Shown here piece by piece: positions 35,198-44,519 of a DNA stretch of 64,000 bases. The DNA comes from Ruegeria sp. R14_0 (GTDB lineage Bacteria; Pseudomonadota; Alphaproteobacteria; Rhodobacterales; Rhodobacteraceae). The notes beneath the pieces were generated by a model. That model was given only the letters and a program-made list of their open reading frames with translations. It was not told the DNA's origin and did no database searches. Position numbers and translations under genes: made by a program. The stretch lies in the NCBI RefSeq assembly GCF_017743975.1, contig NZ_JAGHRC010000002.1, forward strand, positions 682,001 through 746,000, read 5' to 3'. Positions within the stretch are counted from its first letter, which is position 1, and every line of letters begins with the position of its first letter.

Positions 35198-35857
35198 ATG
35201 AACGAACCGATGATCCAGTTGCTGGTCCTGGCCGGAATTGCCGTTTTCCTGATCCTGCGCCTCAAAAGCGTGCTGGGCACTCGTGAGGGTTTTGAAAAGC
35301 CTCCCGTCCAGCAACAACCCGACACGAACGCATCGCGTCGCGAGTTCGAGGTGATCGAAGGCGGTCCGGATCATGACATCACCGACCATGTTGCCGAAGA
35401 CAGCGAGCAAGCCCAAACGCTGGCTGCGATGAAGCGGGTTGAACCCAGCTTTTCCGTAACCGAATTCGTGCAGGGCGCACGCGGTGCCTATGAGATGATT
35501 GTCATGGGGTTCGAAAAGGGCAATCTGGATGAAATCCAGCCGTTCCTGTCCGAAGAGGTGTTCGATACTTTTGTCTCGGTCGTGGCATCCCGCGAAGACC
35601 AGGGGCTGACGATCGAGGCCGAATTCATAGGTGTGCGCGAAACCACGCTTGCTGATGCAAAGTTCGACAAAGATACGAACCAGGCGGAAATCACCATGCG
35701 GTTTGTGGGTGAGCTGACCTCGGTCGTACGTGATCGCGGCGGTGACATCATCGAAGGCAACCCGAACACCGTCAAACGCCAAAAGGACAGCTGGACCTTT
35801 GCCCGTGTCATGGGCTCGGATGATCCGAACTGGCTGCTTGTCGCCACGGACGCATGA
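35198..35857 (+). CDS. Tim44/TimA-domain membrane-anchored protein
   Basis: A 219-residue protein with one N-terminal membrane anchor (about 5-22, IQLLVLAGIAVFLILRL), a charged linker and a C-terminal Tim44-like domain (about 85-219, with FVQGARGAYEMIVMGFEKGNLDEIQPFLSEEVF). Alphaproteobacterial TimA proteins are the relatives of mitochondrial Tim44; a role in membrane protein handling is inferred, not shown. It is co-transcribed with mltA (4 bp overlap) and the Smr gene. Confidence 0.88.
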   Translation: MNEPMIQLLVLAGIAVFLILRLKSVLGTREGFEKPPVQQQPDTNASRREFEVIEGGPDHDITDHVAEDSEQAQTLAAMKRVEPSFSVTEFVQGARGAYEMIVMGFEKGNLDEIQPFLSEEVFDTFVSVVASREDQGLTIEAEFIGVRETTLADAKFDKDTNQAEITMRFVGELTSVVRDRGGDIIEGNPNTVKRQKDSWTFARVMGSDDPNWLLVATDA

Positions 35858-36888
35858 TTGGCGCGCTCCGGTCGCTTATACTGGCGGCGGCGATGACCAC
35901 TGCCGCCAGCGCTGAACCTACGCGATCCATCCTGTCGTTTGACGACCTTGATGGCTGGGCTGCCGACGATCACGGGGCGGCCCTTTCGGTTTTTCTGAAC
36001 ACCTGCGGCGATCTGGATGACCCGGACTGGCAAGCGCTATGTGGCGTGGCCCAAACCTACAAGGCGGACGCCGCGCGGTCGTTCTTTGAACTGTTTTTCC
36101 GGCCGGTTCTTGTTGAGGACGGAGAAGACGCCCTGTTCACCGGCTATTTTGAACCTGAACTAGACGGCTCGAAAACCCGGACAGATCGCTTCAAATACCC
36201 GATCTACAAGATGCCGCCCGAGGCGCGTGCCGCTGACAAATGGCTCAGCCGGCGTGAAATCCTGACCGGGGACGCGATGCAGGGTCGCGGGCTTGAGATT
36301 GCCTGGGTGGATGATCCGGTCGAATTATTTTTTCTGCAGATCCAGGGCTCGGGCCGGGTCCGGTTGCCCGATGGCAGTGCCCTGCGCGTGGGGTATGGCG
36401 GTGCGAACGGGCACCCTTATCGTTCCATCGGGGCTGAACTGATCCGACAGGGCGCACTGGGCGCGCATGAGGTCAGCGCCCAGATGATCCGAGCCTGGGT
36501 GCGCAAGAACCCCGAGGCCGGCGCTGAGTTGTTGTTTCACAACCCCTCCTATGTCTTCTTCCGCGAAGTTTCGCGGGTGGCGCCCGAATTTGGGCCATTG
36601 GGTGCAATGAACCGGTCCGTTACGACCATGCGCAGCATCGCGGCTGATCCGGCCTATACCCCGTTGGGCGCGCCGGTTTGGGTTGAGAAAGACGGCAAGT
36701 CCCCCCTGCGCCGCTTGATGATTGCACAGGACACTGGAGCGGCCATTAAAGGCGCACAGCGCGCGGACATCTTCTTTGGTACAGGGGATGAGGCCGGAAA
36801 GGCTGCGGGGCGTCTCAAGGATCCGGGTCGCATGATCCTGTTGCTGCCGATCCAGCGGGCCTATGCCCTGTTACCGGATGAGTTCTGA
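35854..36888 (+). CDS. mltA: Membrane-bound lytic murein transglycosylase A
   Basis: This 344-residue MltA cleaves peptidoglycan glycan strands to 1,6-anhydro products. An N-terminal signal (1-20, ending TTAASA) sends it to the periplasm; no lipobox is seen. FTGYFEPELDGS, the QIQGSGRVRLPDG segment and the C-terminal 3D domain with QDTGAAIKGAQRADIFFGTGDEAG hold the expected active-site aspartates. It sits between the Tim44-like and Smr genes with overlapping ends (TGATG with the Smr gene). Confidence 0.94.
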   Translation: MIGALRSLILAAAMTTAASAEPTRSILSFDDLDGWAADDHGAALSVFLNTCGDLDDPDWQALCGVAQTYKADAARSFFELFFRPVLVEDGEDALFTGYFEPELDGSKTRTDRFKYPIYKMPPEARAADKWLSRREILTGDAMQGRGLEIAWVDDPVELFFLQIQGSGRVRLPDGSALRVGYGGANGHPYRSIGAELIRQGALGAHEVSAQMIRAWVRKNPEAGAELLFHNPSYVFFREVSRVAPEFGPLGAMNRSVTTMRSIAADPAYTPLGAPVWVEKDGKSPLRRLMIAQDTGAAIKGAQRADIFFGTGDEAGKAAGRLKDPGRMILLLPIQRAYALLPDEF

Positions 36889-37475
36889 TGTCCCGACGCA
36901 AGCTGACGGCAGAAGAGGTCGAGCTGTGGCGGAAGGTCGCCAAACAAGCGGAACGCCTGCACCCTGAACTTCCGCAAACGGTTCATCCGGTTACCCTGCC
37001 CAAACCGAAACCGACCAAGACACCAAAGCCCCGGTTTGAAGCATTCGAGGTCGGGCAAAATGCCCAAGGCAAACCGGCGCGCAACGCGCTGAAGCCATCT
37101 GTTGGCGAAAGCCTGAAGGCGGGCCCGGTGCAGATGGATACCAAGGCGTTTGGCCGAATGAAGCGCGGCAAGATCAAGCCCGAAGGTAAGTTGGATTTGC
37201 ACGGGATGCGTGTGGACACAGCTCATCCGGCGCTGATCCGGTTTGTACTGACGGCACAGGCATCAGGGAAGCGTCTGGTTCTGGTTGTCACCGGAAAGGG
37301 CAAGGACAGGGATGAACCCGGCCCCATACCCACCCCGCGCGGGGTCTTGCGCAATCAGGTACCACAATGGCTGGCCTTGCCGCCCTTGGCTCAGGCCGTG
37401 CTGCAGGTTGCCCCGGCCCATATCAGTCACGGCGGCGATGGCGCTTACTACGTCTATCTGCGCCGATCGCGTTAG
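36888..37475 (+). CDS. Smr domain protein
   Basis: A 195-residue protein with a basic, proline-rich N-terminal half (KLTAEEVELWRKVAKQAE, then PKPKPTKTPKPR) and a C-terminal Smr domain (about 100-195, KLDLHGMRVDTAHPALIRFV, LVVTGKGK). Smr domains bind or nick nucleic acids; related proteins act at stalled ribosomes or branched DNA. Its start overlaps the mltA stop and its end overlaps the convergent MFS gene by 4 bp. Target unknown. Confidence 0.9.
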   Translation: MSRRKLTAEEVELWRKVAKQAERLHPELPQTVHPVTLPKPKPTKTPKPRFEAFEVGQNAQGKPARNALKPSVGESLKAGPVQMDTKAFGRMKRGKIKPEGKLDLHGMRVDTAHPALIRFVLTAQASGKRLVLVVTGKGKDRDEPGPIPTPRGVLRNQVPQWLALPPLAQAVLQVAPAHISHGGDGAYYVYLRRSR

Positions 37476-38692
37476 AGCGTCGGCACAGCCCGTGAAACCC
37501 CGATCCAGACTGACAGGCATACGAGGATAAAGAATCCTCCGATCCACAGGAATTGGTCGTCCAGTGTGATCCCTCTGTCCAAAAGCACGCCGGTCAGGCC
37601 GGGGCCGATGGCGGACCCCAGTACCATGACGGCTGTTGCCATGGCCTTGATCGCCCCGATATGGCTTGTGCCGTAGAACTCGGCCCAGAACGCGCTGGGC
37701 AACGTGTTGTTGGCGCCGACGGTCAGGCCCAGAAACACCATTGCAATCATCGCCCCGGCGATTGAGCTTGTCATGCCCGCGACCACGAAGCCGATCGCAA
37801 TGGGGATTTGGTAGAACGGCATCAACCGTGCGGTGCCCCATTTGTCCAACGCCCAACCCGCCAGGAACATCGAGATCAACGAAACAACCGTAAAAACGGG
37901 AAACAGCGCGACCAGATCGATATGCTGCCAACCTTTCACCTCGGCCAGATGAACCTGATGGAAGAAAAACGCGGTGATAAATGCGGATGGTCCCAACACA
38001 GCCGGGGCCATGAACCAGAAAAGCGGATGGAACAGCGTCTCTTTCCGAGTCCAGTGCCGCCCCATCATCCCGGTTGCCGCGTATTCTGCGGCCAGGCTTT
38101 GCGGTGTCCTTTCTTGCCGCAAGAGACGCGTAAGAACTGGGATCCCCATGACAACGATCGCTGCAGAGATCACCCACAGCCAGCGCCAATCCAAAAGCGT
38201 CATGGCAGCGACAAAGGCCAGCGGCAACAGCGCCTCACCCACTGCATAGCCGACCGAGGCAATCGATAAGGCCTTGCCGCGCGAAACAGTGAACCAACGC
38301 GCCATCGCGACCTGGGCCAAATGAGTGCTCATGCCTTGACCGAACAAGCGCAGCAGAAACACCACCACAGGCAACAGGACCAGCCAACTGTTCACGGCCA
38401 TCGCCAGCGCCGCCACGGCCAGACCAGCCAGAACCGCCGGGCCCAGAACGCGAACGCGAAAGATGTCCGTCAACCCTCCGGCCCAGATCATCACCACTGC
38501 GGATACAGTCGTGCCCAGCGAGTACAGCCCGCCCCACGCTCCGTGGCTTAGGTCAAACTCTGCCCGGATATTTCCGGCAAAAACCGAGATAAAGAAGGTC
38601 TGCCCAAAGCTGGACAGAAAGGTCAGAAGAACACCCGCGCCCAGCCAGGTCGCGTTGTCCCGCAGGTATTGCTGCAGTCTGAACTGCGTCAC
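37472..38692 (-). CDS. MFS transporter
   Basis: A 406-residue major facilitator with about twelve membrane helices. The A-loop sequence GGLTDIFRVR after helix 2 and a second copy-like WALDKWGTAR after helix 8 fit MFS conserved motifs. The substrate cannot be deduced. It starts 4 bp inside the end of the lipoprotein hydrolase gene, so the two are probably one operon and may act together on a compound handled at the cell envelope (inference). Confidence 0.88.
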   Translation of the reverse strand: MTQFRLQQYLRDNATWLGAGVLLTFLSSFGQTFFISVFAGNIRAEFDLSHGAWGGLYSLGTTVSAVVMIWAGGLTDIFRVRVLGPAVLAGLAVAALAMAVNSWLVLLPVVVFLLRLFGQGMSTHLAQVAMARWFTVSRGKALSIASVGYAVGEALLPLAFVAAMTLLDWRWLWVISAAIVVMGIPVLTRLLRQERTPQSLAAEYAATGMMGRHWTRKETLFHPLFWFMAPAVLGPSAFITAFFFHQVHLAEVKGWQHIDLVALFPVFTVVSLISMFLAGWALDKWGTARLMPFYQIPIAIGFVVAGMTSSIAGAMIAMVFLGLTVGANNTLPSAFWAEFYGTSHIGAIKAMATAVMVLGSAIGPGLTGVLLDRGITLDDQFLWIGGFFILVCLSVWIGVSRAVPTL

Positions 38693-39789
38693 GGGGTGGT
38701 GACCTGGGCCTGTCCTGTTTCAGTCAGAACAATTTCCGTGGCACCGTCCGGATTCCGCTCGCTGGGTGGGACCAGAATATCGATGCCAGGCCGATCCTCA
38801 CGCCCAAACGTGTTGTTGACGCGACGCAACGAGCTGAGGATCGACAAGAGTGCCGGAGAGGTCGCAGCGACGAAATGCGAGGACTGGGCATCGCTGTTGA
38901 ATGCGGTCGTGTCGATGACACTGATCGGGAATTCCTCAAGCGACGCGACTGAACTAATGTTTCCCAACCTCTGACCCTCATCCGTGCCGCGCAGGCGGGC
39001 CGAGATGTTCAGGATTTTATCCTTTTGCGAGACCATTACGATGAACGGGTCGGGCGGGTTATCGATACGTTTCATCTGTGATCGAAACAGATCGAGATCC
39101 AGGTCGGGCGAAATCAGCACGACGCCTTCGATGTTTCGATTGGCCCAACCGGGTTCCTGCAATTCGGCTTGCCGCATCATTTCCATCGACAAGGCACCGC
39201 CCATGGAATGGGCAACGAGAATGACGCGTTTGACACCCATGGACTTCAACTCGCGAATGGTTTGTTCCAACCCGTCACGCGCGAACAGCATGCTGTCCAG
39301 ATCGTAGGCGTATCCGTAACCCGTCGCGCGACTTGGCCAGGAATAGACCAACGTTGATCCTGGCAAGCCGATGTCATGGGTCAATTGGGCCGCGCGAAAG
39401 ATCGTTTCGGTTTGGGTCGAGTTATAGCCATGCACAAAGATCGTGACATCGTCCTCGCCGCGAAGATGCTCGCGCAGGCCGCTTGGTCCACTCAGCTCGG
39501 TAACGTTTGCCAGAACGAATTCTTTCTGGGGATTAGGGTTCGCGTAGGAAAACTTGAGCGTCCCGGGCGTGTGGCTTGGTGGCACCGAAACCGTTGTGTC
39601 CAGAAATTTGATCGTCTCGCCACGTTGGAAGCCATAGTATCCGTTCGCCTCGCGGGCCCGGCTGGTGCTGACAAAGATGGTTTCAGGCGTACCAATCGTC
39701 GCGGCCGAGGGCACGACTTCGGACACCGTCCGGTCGACGCAGGCGCTCAGCGAAATGGATACGAACAGAATGATAAAAATGCGCAGCAC
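38689..39789 (-). CDS. Lipoprotein alpha/beta hydrolase (DUF900)
   Basis: A 366-residue hydrolase with a lipoprotein signal: lipobox LSAC with C17 after a hydrophobic stretch. The DUF900 fold follows, with IFVHGYN near 118 and the nucleophile S195 in VAHSMGG. Members are esterase- or lipase-like but poorly characterised. It is likely anchored in the envelope and is coupled to the downstream MFS transporter (4 bp overlap). The substrate is unknown. Confidence 0.88.
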   Translation of the reverse strand: MLRIFIILFVSISLSACVDRTVSEVVPSAATIGTPETIFVSTSRAREANGYYGFQRGETIKFLDTTVSVPPSHTPGTLKFSYANPNPQKEFVLANVTELSGPSGLREHLRGEDDVTIFVHGYNSTQTETIFRAAQLTHDIGLPGSTLVYSWPSRATGYGYAYDLDSMLFARDGLEQTIRELKSMGVKRVILVAHSMGGALSMEMMRQAELQEPGWANRNIEGVVLISPDLDLDLFRSQMKRIDNPPDPFIVMVSQKDKILNISARLRGTDEGQRLGNISSVASLEEFPISVIDTTAFNSDAQSSHFVAATSPALLSILSSLRRVNNTFGREDRPGIDILVPPSERNPDGATEIVLTETGQAQVTTP

Positions 39790-39888
39790 AGGTCAGCCCT
39801 CGGGGGTGAGTCGTGCATACGCTATCGCATTCTGGCCGCACGTCCAGCAGATGAACGTGAGTTTAGCGGCGAAATACGGCTTGTGGCG

Positions 39889-41196
39889 TTACAAAACGTA
39901 ACGGCTGAGGTCCGTGGATTTGGTCAATTCACCCAGATTGTCGTTCACGAACTGCGCGTCAACCGTGATCTCGGTCCCAGCCTTGTCGGGTGCCACAAAG
40001 GAAAGATCCTCGAACACCCGCTCCATCACTGTGTAAAGACGCCGTGCACCGATGTTCTCGACACTCTGGTTCACATCTGCCGCGATGCGCGCCAAGGCGG
40101 CGATGCCGTCATCGGTGAAGCTGACCGTGACTTCTTCGGTGCCCATCAACGCCGTGTACTGCCGGGTCAGGGCGTTGTCGGTTTCGGTCAGGATGCGAAC
40201 AAAGTCTTCTTCTGTCAGCGCGCGCAACTCCACGCGGATCGGCAGACGGCCCTGAAGTTCGGGTAACAGATCCGAGGGCTTGGCGATGTGGAACGCACCG
40301 GACGCGATGAACAGGATATGGTCGGTTTTGACCGGCCCGTGCTTGGTGCTGACGGTTGTGCCCTCGATCAGAGGCAGCAGGTCGCGCTGGACCCCTTCGC
40401 GGCTGACATCGCCGCCGCGCGCGTCTGTGCGGGCGCAGACCTTGTCGATCTCATCCAGGAACACGATGCCATTCTGTTCGACCGACTCCAGCGCCACTCG
40501 ATTGACGATTTCATCATCCAGCAGCTTGTCAGCCTCTTCGCCGATCAGTGCGTCATAGCTTTCGGCAACGGTCATCTTGCGCTTCACGGTCCTACCGCCG
40601 AAGGCTTTGCCAAAGATATCGCCCAGGTTCATCATGCCCATCTGGCTGCCGGGCTGGCCGGGAATATCGAACATCGGCATCGGGCTCGAGGTGTCAGCCA
40701 GCTCCAGCTCGATCTCGGTGTCGTCAAGTTCGCCCGCCTTCAGTTTCTTGCGGAACATCTCGCGTGTGCCTTCGCGGGCGTCGGTGCCAGCGATGGCTTC
40801 GATCACGCGGTCTTCGGCGGCTTGATGCGCTTTGGCTTTGACATCTTCACGCATGTATTCACGGGTCTGCAGAATGGCAGCATCCGCCAGATCGCGCACG
40901 ATTTGTTCCACGTCTCGTCCGACATAGCCGACCTCGGTAAATTTGGTGGCCTCGACTTTGATAAACGGTGCGCGGGCCAGCTTGGCCAGGCGACGGCTGA
41001 TTTCGGTTTTACCAACGCCGGTGGGGCCGATCATCAGGATGTTTTTCGGATAGACCTCATCCCGGATATCATCGGCCAACTGCTTGCGCCGCCAGCGATT
41101 ACGCAACGCGACGGCCACGGCCCGCTTGGCATCCTTCTGCCCGATGATGAAACGGTCCAGTTCCGAGACGATCTCGCGCGGGGTCAGGTCTGTCAT
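39889..41196 (-). CDS. hslU: HslU ATPase of the HslVU protease
   Basis: The 435-residue AAA+ unfoldase feeds substrates to HslV. Walker A is G57PTGVGKT64, [10 protein letters not shown] is Walker B, and the inserted I domain lies between about 110 and 240. The C-terminus ends LSRYVL, the tail that docks into HslV. The ATG at 41196 is chosen ([16 protein letters not shown]); a start five codons upstream is not needed. Unusually it is separated from hslV by two plus-strand genes. Confidence 0.96.
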   Translation of the reverse strand: MTDLTPREIVSELDRFIIGQKDAKRAVAVALRNRWRRKQLADDIRDEVYPKNILMIGPTGVGKTEISRRLAKLARAPFIKVEATKFTEVGYVGRDVEQIVRDLADAAILQTREYMREDVKAKAHQAAEDRVIEAIAGTDAREGTREMFRKKLKAGELDDTEIELELADTSSPMPMFDIPGQPGSQMGMMNLGDIFGKAFGGRTVKRKMTVAESYDALIGEEADKLLDDEIVNRVALESVEQNGIVFLDEIDKVCARTDARGGDVSREGVQRDLLPLIEGTTVSTKHGPVKTDHILFIASGAFHIAKPSDLLPELQGRLPIRVELRALTEEDFVRILTETDNALTRQYTALMGTEEVTVSFTDDGIAALARIAADVNQSVENIGARRLYTVMERVFEDLSFVAPDKAGTEITVDAQFVNDNLGELTKSTDLSRYVL

Positions 41197-41393
41197 GAGT
41201 GTTCTATCCAATTGTTTCGCACCGGAACCTAATCATACGCCACGAAAACACAAGCTGATCACAAAAATCTCACGCCAACACACGGGCTGAACACGGAAAT
41301 TCGTGGTGATGTGAATCGCCAGCCGAGCGTTCGATGCGCATAGTCTTCGGCGACGGGCACGTTCGCCTGCAATCTGAAATGGAGACTCACATC

Positions 41394-41795
41394 ATGATGA
41401 CTCGTCGTTCGCTCTTTTTGAATGCCGCTGCTACCGGCGCCGCCCTGACACTGGCCAGTGCCAGCGGTGCTGTTGCCGGAGGCGCAAAGAAAAAGGGCAC
41501 TTTCGAGGGCCGCTCGAAGCATATCACCACGGGTTCGGTCAAAGTGGTCAAAGACGGTGAGCGCTATATCGTTGAGCTGGGCGACGACTTTTCGCTGGAC
41601 AATGGTCCCGACCCGCGCGTGGCCTTCGGCAAGGATGGCACCTATGACCCGAACTCGAAACTGGGCGCGCTGCTGAACCTGAAGGGTAAACAGAAATACG
41701 CTGTGCCGCCGACCATGGATATCTCGGGCTACAACGAAGTTTACATCTGGTGCGAAGTCGCTGGCGTCCCGCTGGGTGTTGCTGCCCTGTCGTAA
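41394..41795 (+). CDS. Tat-exported DM13-domain protein
   Basis: A 133-residue protein with a twin-arginine signal (TRRSLFLNAAATGAALTL, cleavage after about AVA) and one DM13 domain (about 38-133). The domain shows the GPDPRVAF strand, LGALLNLKGKQKYAVPP and the terminal YIWCEVAGVPLGVAAL with conserved C120. DM13 domains are thought to take part in redox or electron transfer, and Tat export would fit a protein that folds around a cofactor first. GGAG at 41381-41384 supports this start. It lies between hslU and an MFS gene. Confidence 0.85.
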   Translation: MMTRRSLFLNAAATGAALTLASASGAVAGGAKKKGTFEGRSKHITTGSVKVVKDGERYIVELGDDFSLDNGPDPRVAFGKDGTYDPNSKLGALLNLKGKQKYAVPPTMDISGYNEVYIWCEVAGVPLGVAALS

Positions 41796-41816
41796 CCCAA
41801 CAACGATTTGCGCCCG

Positions 41817-41839
41817 GAGGCCGGTGAAAAACCGGCCTC
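41817..41839. terminator. Strong hairpin after the DM13 gene
   Basis: GAGGCCGGT (41817-41825) pairs perfectly with ACCGGCCTC (41831-41839) around the loop GAAAA. There is no T tract on either side, so it may stabilise the mRNA 3' end or mark a factor-dependent end rather than act as a classical intrinsic terminator. Confidence 0.5.
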
Positions 41840-41911
41840 TGACAAGACGTTAGGTGGCAAAGCGCCTATCTGTTACACTCATCTGCAGGAACAAGTTCCG
41901 GGGTGCGTGTC

Positions 41912-43153
41912 ATGACCAAGATTGCCAAGATCACACTGCTGTTCGTGGTGTTTGTGGATTTGATCGGGCAAGGGCTGGTCTTTCCCATCATCAACTCGCT
42001 CATCATGGAAACGAAATCCGGATTTCTGCCGGAAAGCACGCCGATGGGGCGACGCCATTTCTACTATGGTCTCGTGATTGGATGTTTCTTTCTGTCCTGG
42101 TTTCTTGGGGTGGTTTATGTCTCGAAGGTTTCGGACTCGATCGGGCGAAAAAATGCCTTGTTGGTTTGTTTGGGTGGAGCGCTGGCCGGGTATGCCATCA
42201 CAATTGCTGCGCTTTACCTCAACAGCTTGGTTCTGCTGATCCTTGGTCGATCCATCACCGGTTTCACAGCCGGCAACCAACCTATCGCGCAGGCGGCGAT
42301 GATTGATGGCAGCACAGATGCGGCCGATCGGGACCGCAACATGGGCTATATCATCACCGGGGTCAGCTTTGGCCTAGTCGGTGGCCCGATTATAGGAGCT
42401 GTTCTGTCTGATGCCGCCATTCTGGGCAGCTACGCCACGCTGAAGATGCCGTTCTATGGTGCCTTTGTTTTGGTGCTGATCGCGATCTTCCTGGTGACGT
42501 TCTTCTTCAAAGATACCCGCACCGAGCGCGCAGCATTCGTCTTCCGCCCGCGCGACATCACCGACAGCCTGATCGCGGTGCGCGATCACCCGATGGTTCT
42601 GAAGATTTTGCCAGTCTACGCGCTGTTCATGGTCGCCAATGTCACGTTCTACGTTTTCGTCGACAATTACCTGACCAGTGCCTGGGGATACGGTGTAATC
42701 GGCGGCAGCATGGCAATGGTGGTGATTGGCTTCGCGCTGGCGTTTTCCAGCACGTTCCTTGTGAAACCGGCGCAAGAGCGGTTCAGCAAACACAAGATCA
42801 TCCAGACCTCGCTGGTGGTGATGGTGATCTGCGGCTTTGCTTTTGTTTTCAGCCCAAGTGCCGTGCTCAGCTATGTTCCGATCTTCTTTTTCTATTTCTT
42901 CTTCGGTGTGTCTTACCCAACGCTGCTGGGCCTGTTTTCGTCAAGCGTCAGCGAGGCGGACCAAGGCTGGGTCATGGGGGTTACGACAGCCGTCTTCTGC
43001 CTTGCGGGCGGCGTGATGTCCCTGATCGGCGGAGGGTTGATGAGCATCGACATCCGCGTGCCCTACTACATCGTCATCGCCACCGCCCTGTTGGGGCTGG
43101 TCGGCATGTATCGTCGCTGGAGAGGCAAAGAGATCTCGGCGCTGCTCGCCTAG
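41912..43153 (+). CDS. MFS transporter
   Basis: A 413-residue major facilitator with about twelve membrane helices. [18 protein letters not shown] after helix 2 is the conserved MFS A-loop, and [20 protein letters not shown] lies in helices 4-5, resembling the drug:H+ antiporter branch. The ATG at 41912 follows a GGGGTG sequence. It is unrelated in close sequence to the MFS protein at 37472. Its last 4 bp overlap the end of the convergent hslV. The substrate is unknown. Confidence 0.88.
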   Translation: MTKIAKITLLFVVFVDLIGQGLVFPIINSLIMETKSGFLPESTPMGRRHFYYGLVIGCFFLSWFLGVVYVSKVSDSIGRKNALLVCLGGALAGYAITIAALYLNSLVLLILGRSITGFTAGNQPIAQAAMIDGSTDAADRDRNMGYIITGVSFGLVGGPIIGAVLSDAAILGSYATLKMPFYGAFVLVLIAIFLVTFFFKDTRTERAAFVFRPRDITDSLIAVRDHPMVLKILPVYALFMVANVTFYVFVDNYLTSAWGYGVIGGSMAMVVIGFALAFSSTFLVKPAQERFSKHKIIQTSLVVMVICGFAFVFSPSAVLSYVPIFFFYFFFGVSYPTLLGLFSSSVSEADQGWVMGVTTAVFCLAGGVMSLIGGGLMSIDIRVPYYIVIATALLGLVGMYRRWRGKEISALLA

Positions 43154-43701
43154 ATCGTCTCAACCGTCAGATTGCCGTTGGTGTAAACGCAGATATCTGC
43201 GGCAATCGCCATGGCCTCACGCGCGACCTGTTCGGCCGTTTTGTCGCTGTCCATCATCGCGCGCGCCGCGGCGAGGGCAAAGTTGCCACCCGATCCAATG
43301 GCGGCGACGTTGTGTTCAGGCTCCAGCACGTCCCCTGCCCCGGTGATGACCAGCAGATCGGTTCCATCCGTGACGATCAGCATCGCCTCGAGCTTTTGCA
43401 GGTACTTGTCGGTCCGCCAGTCCTTGGCCAGTTCGACCGAGGCACGGGCCAGTTGGCCGGGCGTAGCCTCGAGCTTGGCTTCCAACCTCTCCAGCAAGGT
43501 GAAGGCGTCTGCGGTCGATCCAGCGAATCCGGCGACAACTTCGAACCCACCGGGTGACAAGCGGCGCACCTTGCGCGCGGTTCCTTTGATCACGGTCTGG
43601 CCCAGGCTGACCTGCCCGTCACCGGCAATGACGACCTGACCGTCCTTTTTGACACCAATGATCGTGGTCCCGTGCCATCCGGGAAAGTCGTTGTCCGCCA
43701 T
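43150..43701 (-). CDS. hslV: HslV peptidase of the HslVU protease
   Basis: The 183-residue threonine peptidase. The nucleophile is T12 in [13 protein letters not shown]; residues 1-11 ([11 protein letters not shown]) are a short propeptide to be removed, longer than the single residue in E. coli but as seen in other alphaproteobacteria. [19 protein letters not shown] and [13 protein letters not shown] follow. The ATG at 43701 is used; a 19-codon upstream extension lacks support. It shares an overlapping 3' end with the MFS gene. Confidence 0.96.
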   Translation of the reverse strand: MADNDFPGWHGTTIIGVKKDGQVVIAGDGQVSLGQTVIKGTARKVRRLSPGGFEVVAGFAGSTADAFTLLERLEAKLEATPGQLARASVELAKDWRTDKYLQKLEAMLIVTDGTDLLVITGAGDVLEPEHNVAAIGSGGNFALAAARAMMDSDKTAEQVAREAMAIAADICVYTNGNLTVETI

Positions 43702-43721
43702 GAAAGCCTCCGTGTTCTCAC

Positions 43722-43759
43722 AGGGGGTATATATGGGCCGGGCGCGGGATCGGCGCAAC
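43722..43759 (-). promoter_or_regulatory. Possible heat-shock (sigma-32-like) promoter of hslV
   Basis: On the minus strand CCCATATA (43737-43730) matches the sigma-32 -10 element CCCATNT, with GTTGCGC (43759-43753) at a suitable distance as a partial match to CTTGAAA. The start of transcription would fall about 20-30 bp ahead of the hslV ATG. Confidence 0.4.
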
Positions 43760-43900
43760 CCGTTGCAAAACTGCCTAAAAGATATGCACAGAATGCAATT
43801 CGGGGTTACCAGACCAGCAATTGTGAGTCCGGCAACGCGGGATTACATGAGGCTCACAACCGACAACGGGTCGGCTGTTTCACAAAATAGGACCGGACAC

Positions 43901-44095
43901 ATGGCAACCACCGCAAACATCCATGCGCCGCTCGGAGCAGCTACCATCCTGCACGTAGTGGACGCCTTCTCGAACGCTTTCGAAGCCGTTGTTGAATGGA
44001 ACGAGAGCCGCAAAACCCGCAAGCTTCTTTCCCAGCTGAGCGATACCCAGCTTGAGGATATCGGCTTGGTTCGCGAGGATATCGCAAAGCTCTGA
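43901..44095 (+). CDS. DUF1127 small protein
   Basis: A 64-residue protein whose C-terminal half is a DUF1127 domain (WNESRKTRKLLSQLSDTQLEDIGLVREDI). Such short arginine-rich proteins are widespread in alphaproteobacteria; some affect RNA turnover or phosphate and stress responses, but the role here is unknown. AGGA at 43889-43892 supports the ATG at 43901; the frame stays open upstream but has no ribosome site. A strong terminator follows, so it is its own unit. Confidence 0.85.
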   Translation: MATTANIHAPLGAATILHVVDAFSNAFEAVVEWNESRKTRKLLSQLSDTQLEDIGLVREDIAKL

Positions 44096-44123
44096 TCCCT
44101 CGACCGGATAACCCAATCGGAAC

Positions 44124-44155
44124 AGCCGCCCGGACCCCCGAGCGGCTTTTTCTTT
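44124..44155 (+). terminator. Intrinsic terminator of the DUF1127 gene
   Basis: AGCCGC (44124-44129) pairs with GCGGCT (44142-44147), followed by TTTTTCTTT. It separates the DUF1127 gene from the convergent Lin0512 gene. Confidence 0.8.
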
Positions 44156-44156
44156 G

Positions 44157-44519
44157 TCAGCTTTGGATAAATTTGCCTGCCAGATCGGGCAGAAATGCCT
44201 CAATAGCGGCGGTGGCAATGACATGGCGAGTTCCCGCAGCGTCATCCGCAACATCCAGCCCGCCTTTGACGGCCCGCACCTCGGCCCGGCCCCGTGGCAG
44301 ATCGGCGGCGACCTGATCGCAATCAACCGCATCGGGGTTTTGCACCGCAATCGTCACCTGAACCCGCATTTCCGTGTGGTCGATCCCCAGTTTGGAAAAC
44401 AGCGTGATCGACGAGTGATGCAGCGCGTCCTGCACCGCGCGACGGGCCGCTTTGGTATAGTCCTGACCATAGAGGTCGTTCCCGGTGCCCATTTCCAGAA
44501 TGATACGTTTCTCGGTCAT
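44157..44519 (-). CDS. Lin0512-family protein, copy 2
   Basis: A 120-residue protein of the Lin0512 family, function unknown. It is a tandem paralogue of the gene just upstream: both begin with a strand ending in E-GTG/GMG, then the DYTKAARRAVQDALHHSSI helix, then QVTIAVQNPDAVD and KGGLDVADDAAGTRHVIATAAIEA. Neither has a signal or membrane segment. Its start overlaps the end of copy 1 by 4 bp, so the two may form a heteromer. Confidence 0.8.
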   Translation of the reverse strand: MTEKRIILEMGTGNDLYGQDYTKAARRAVQDALHHSSITLFSKLGIDHTEMRVQVTIAVQNPDAVDCDQVAADLPRGRAEVRAVKGGLDVADDAAGTRHVIATAAIEAFLPDLAGKFIQS

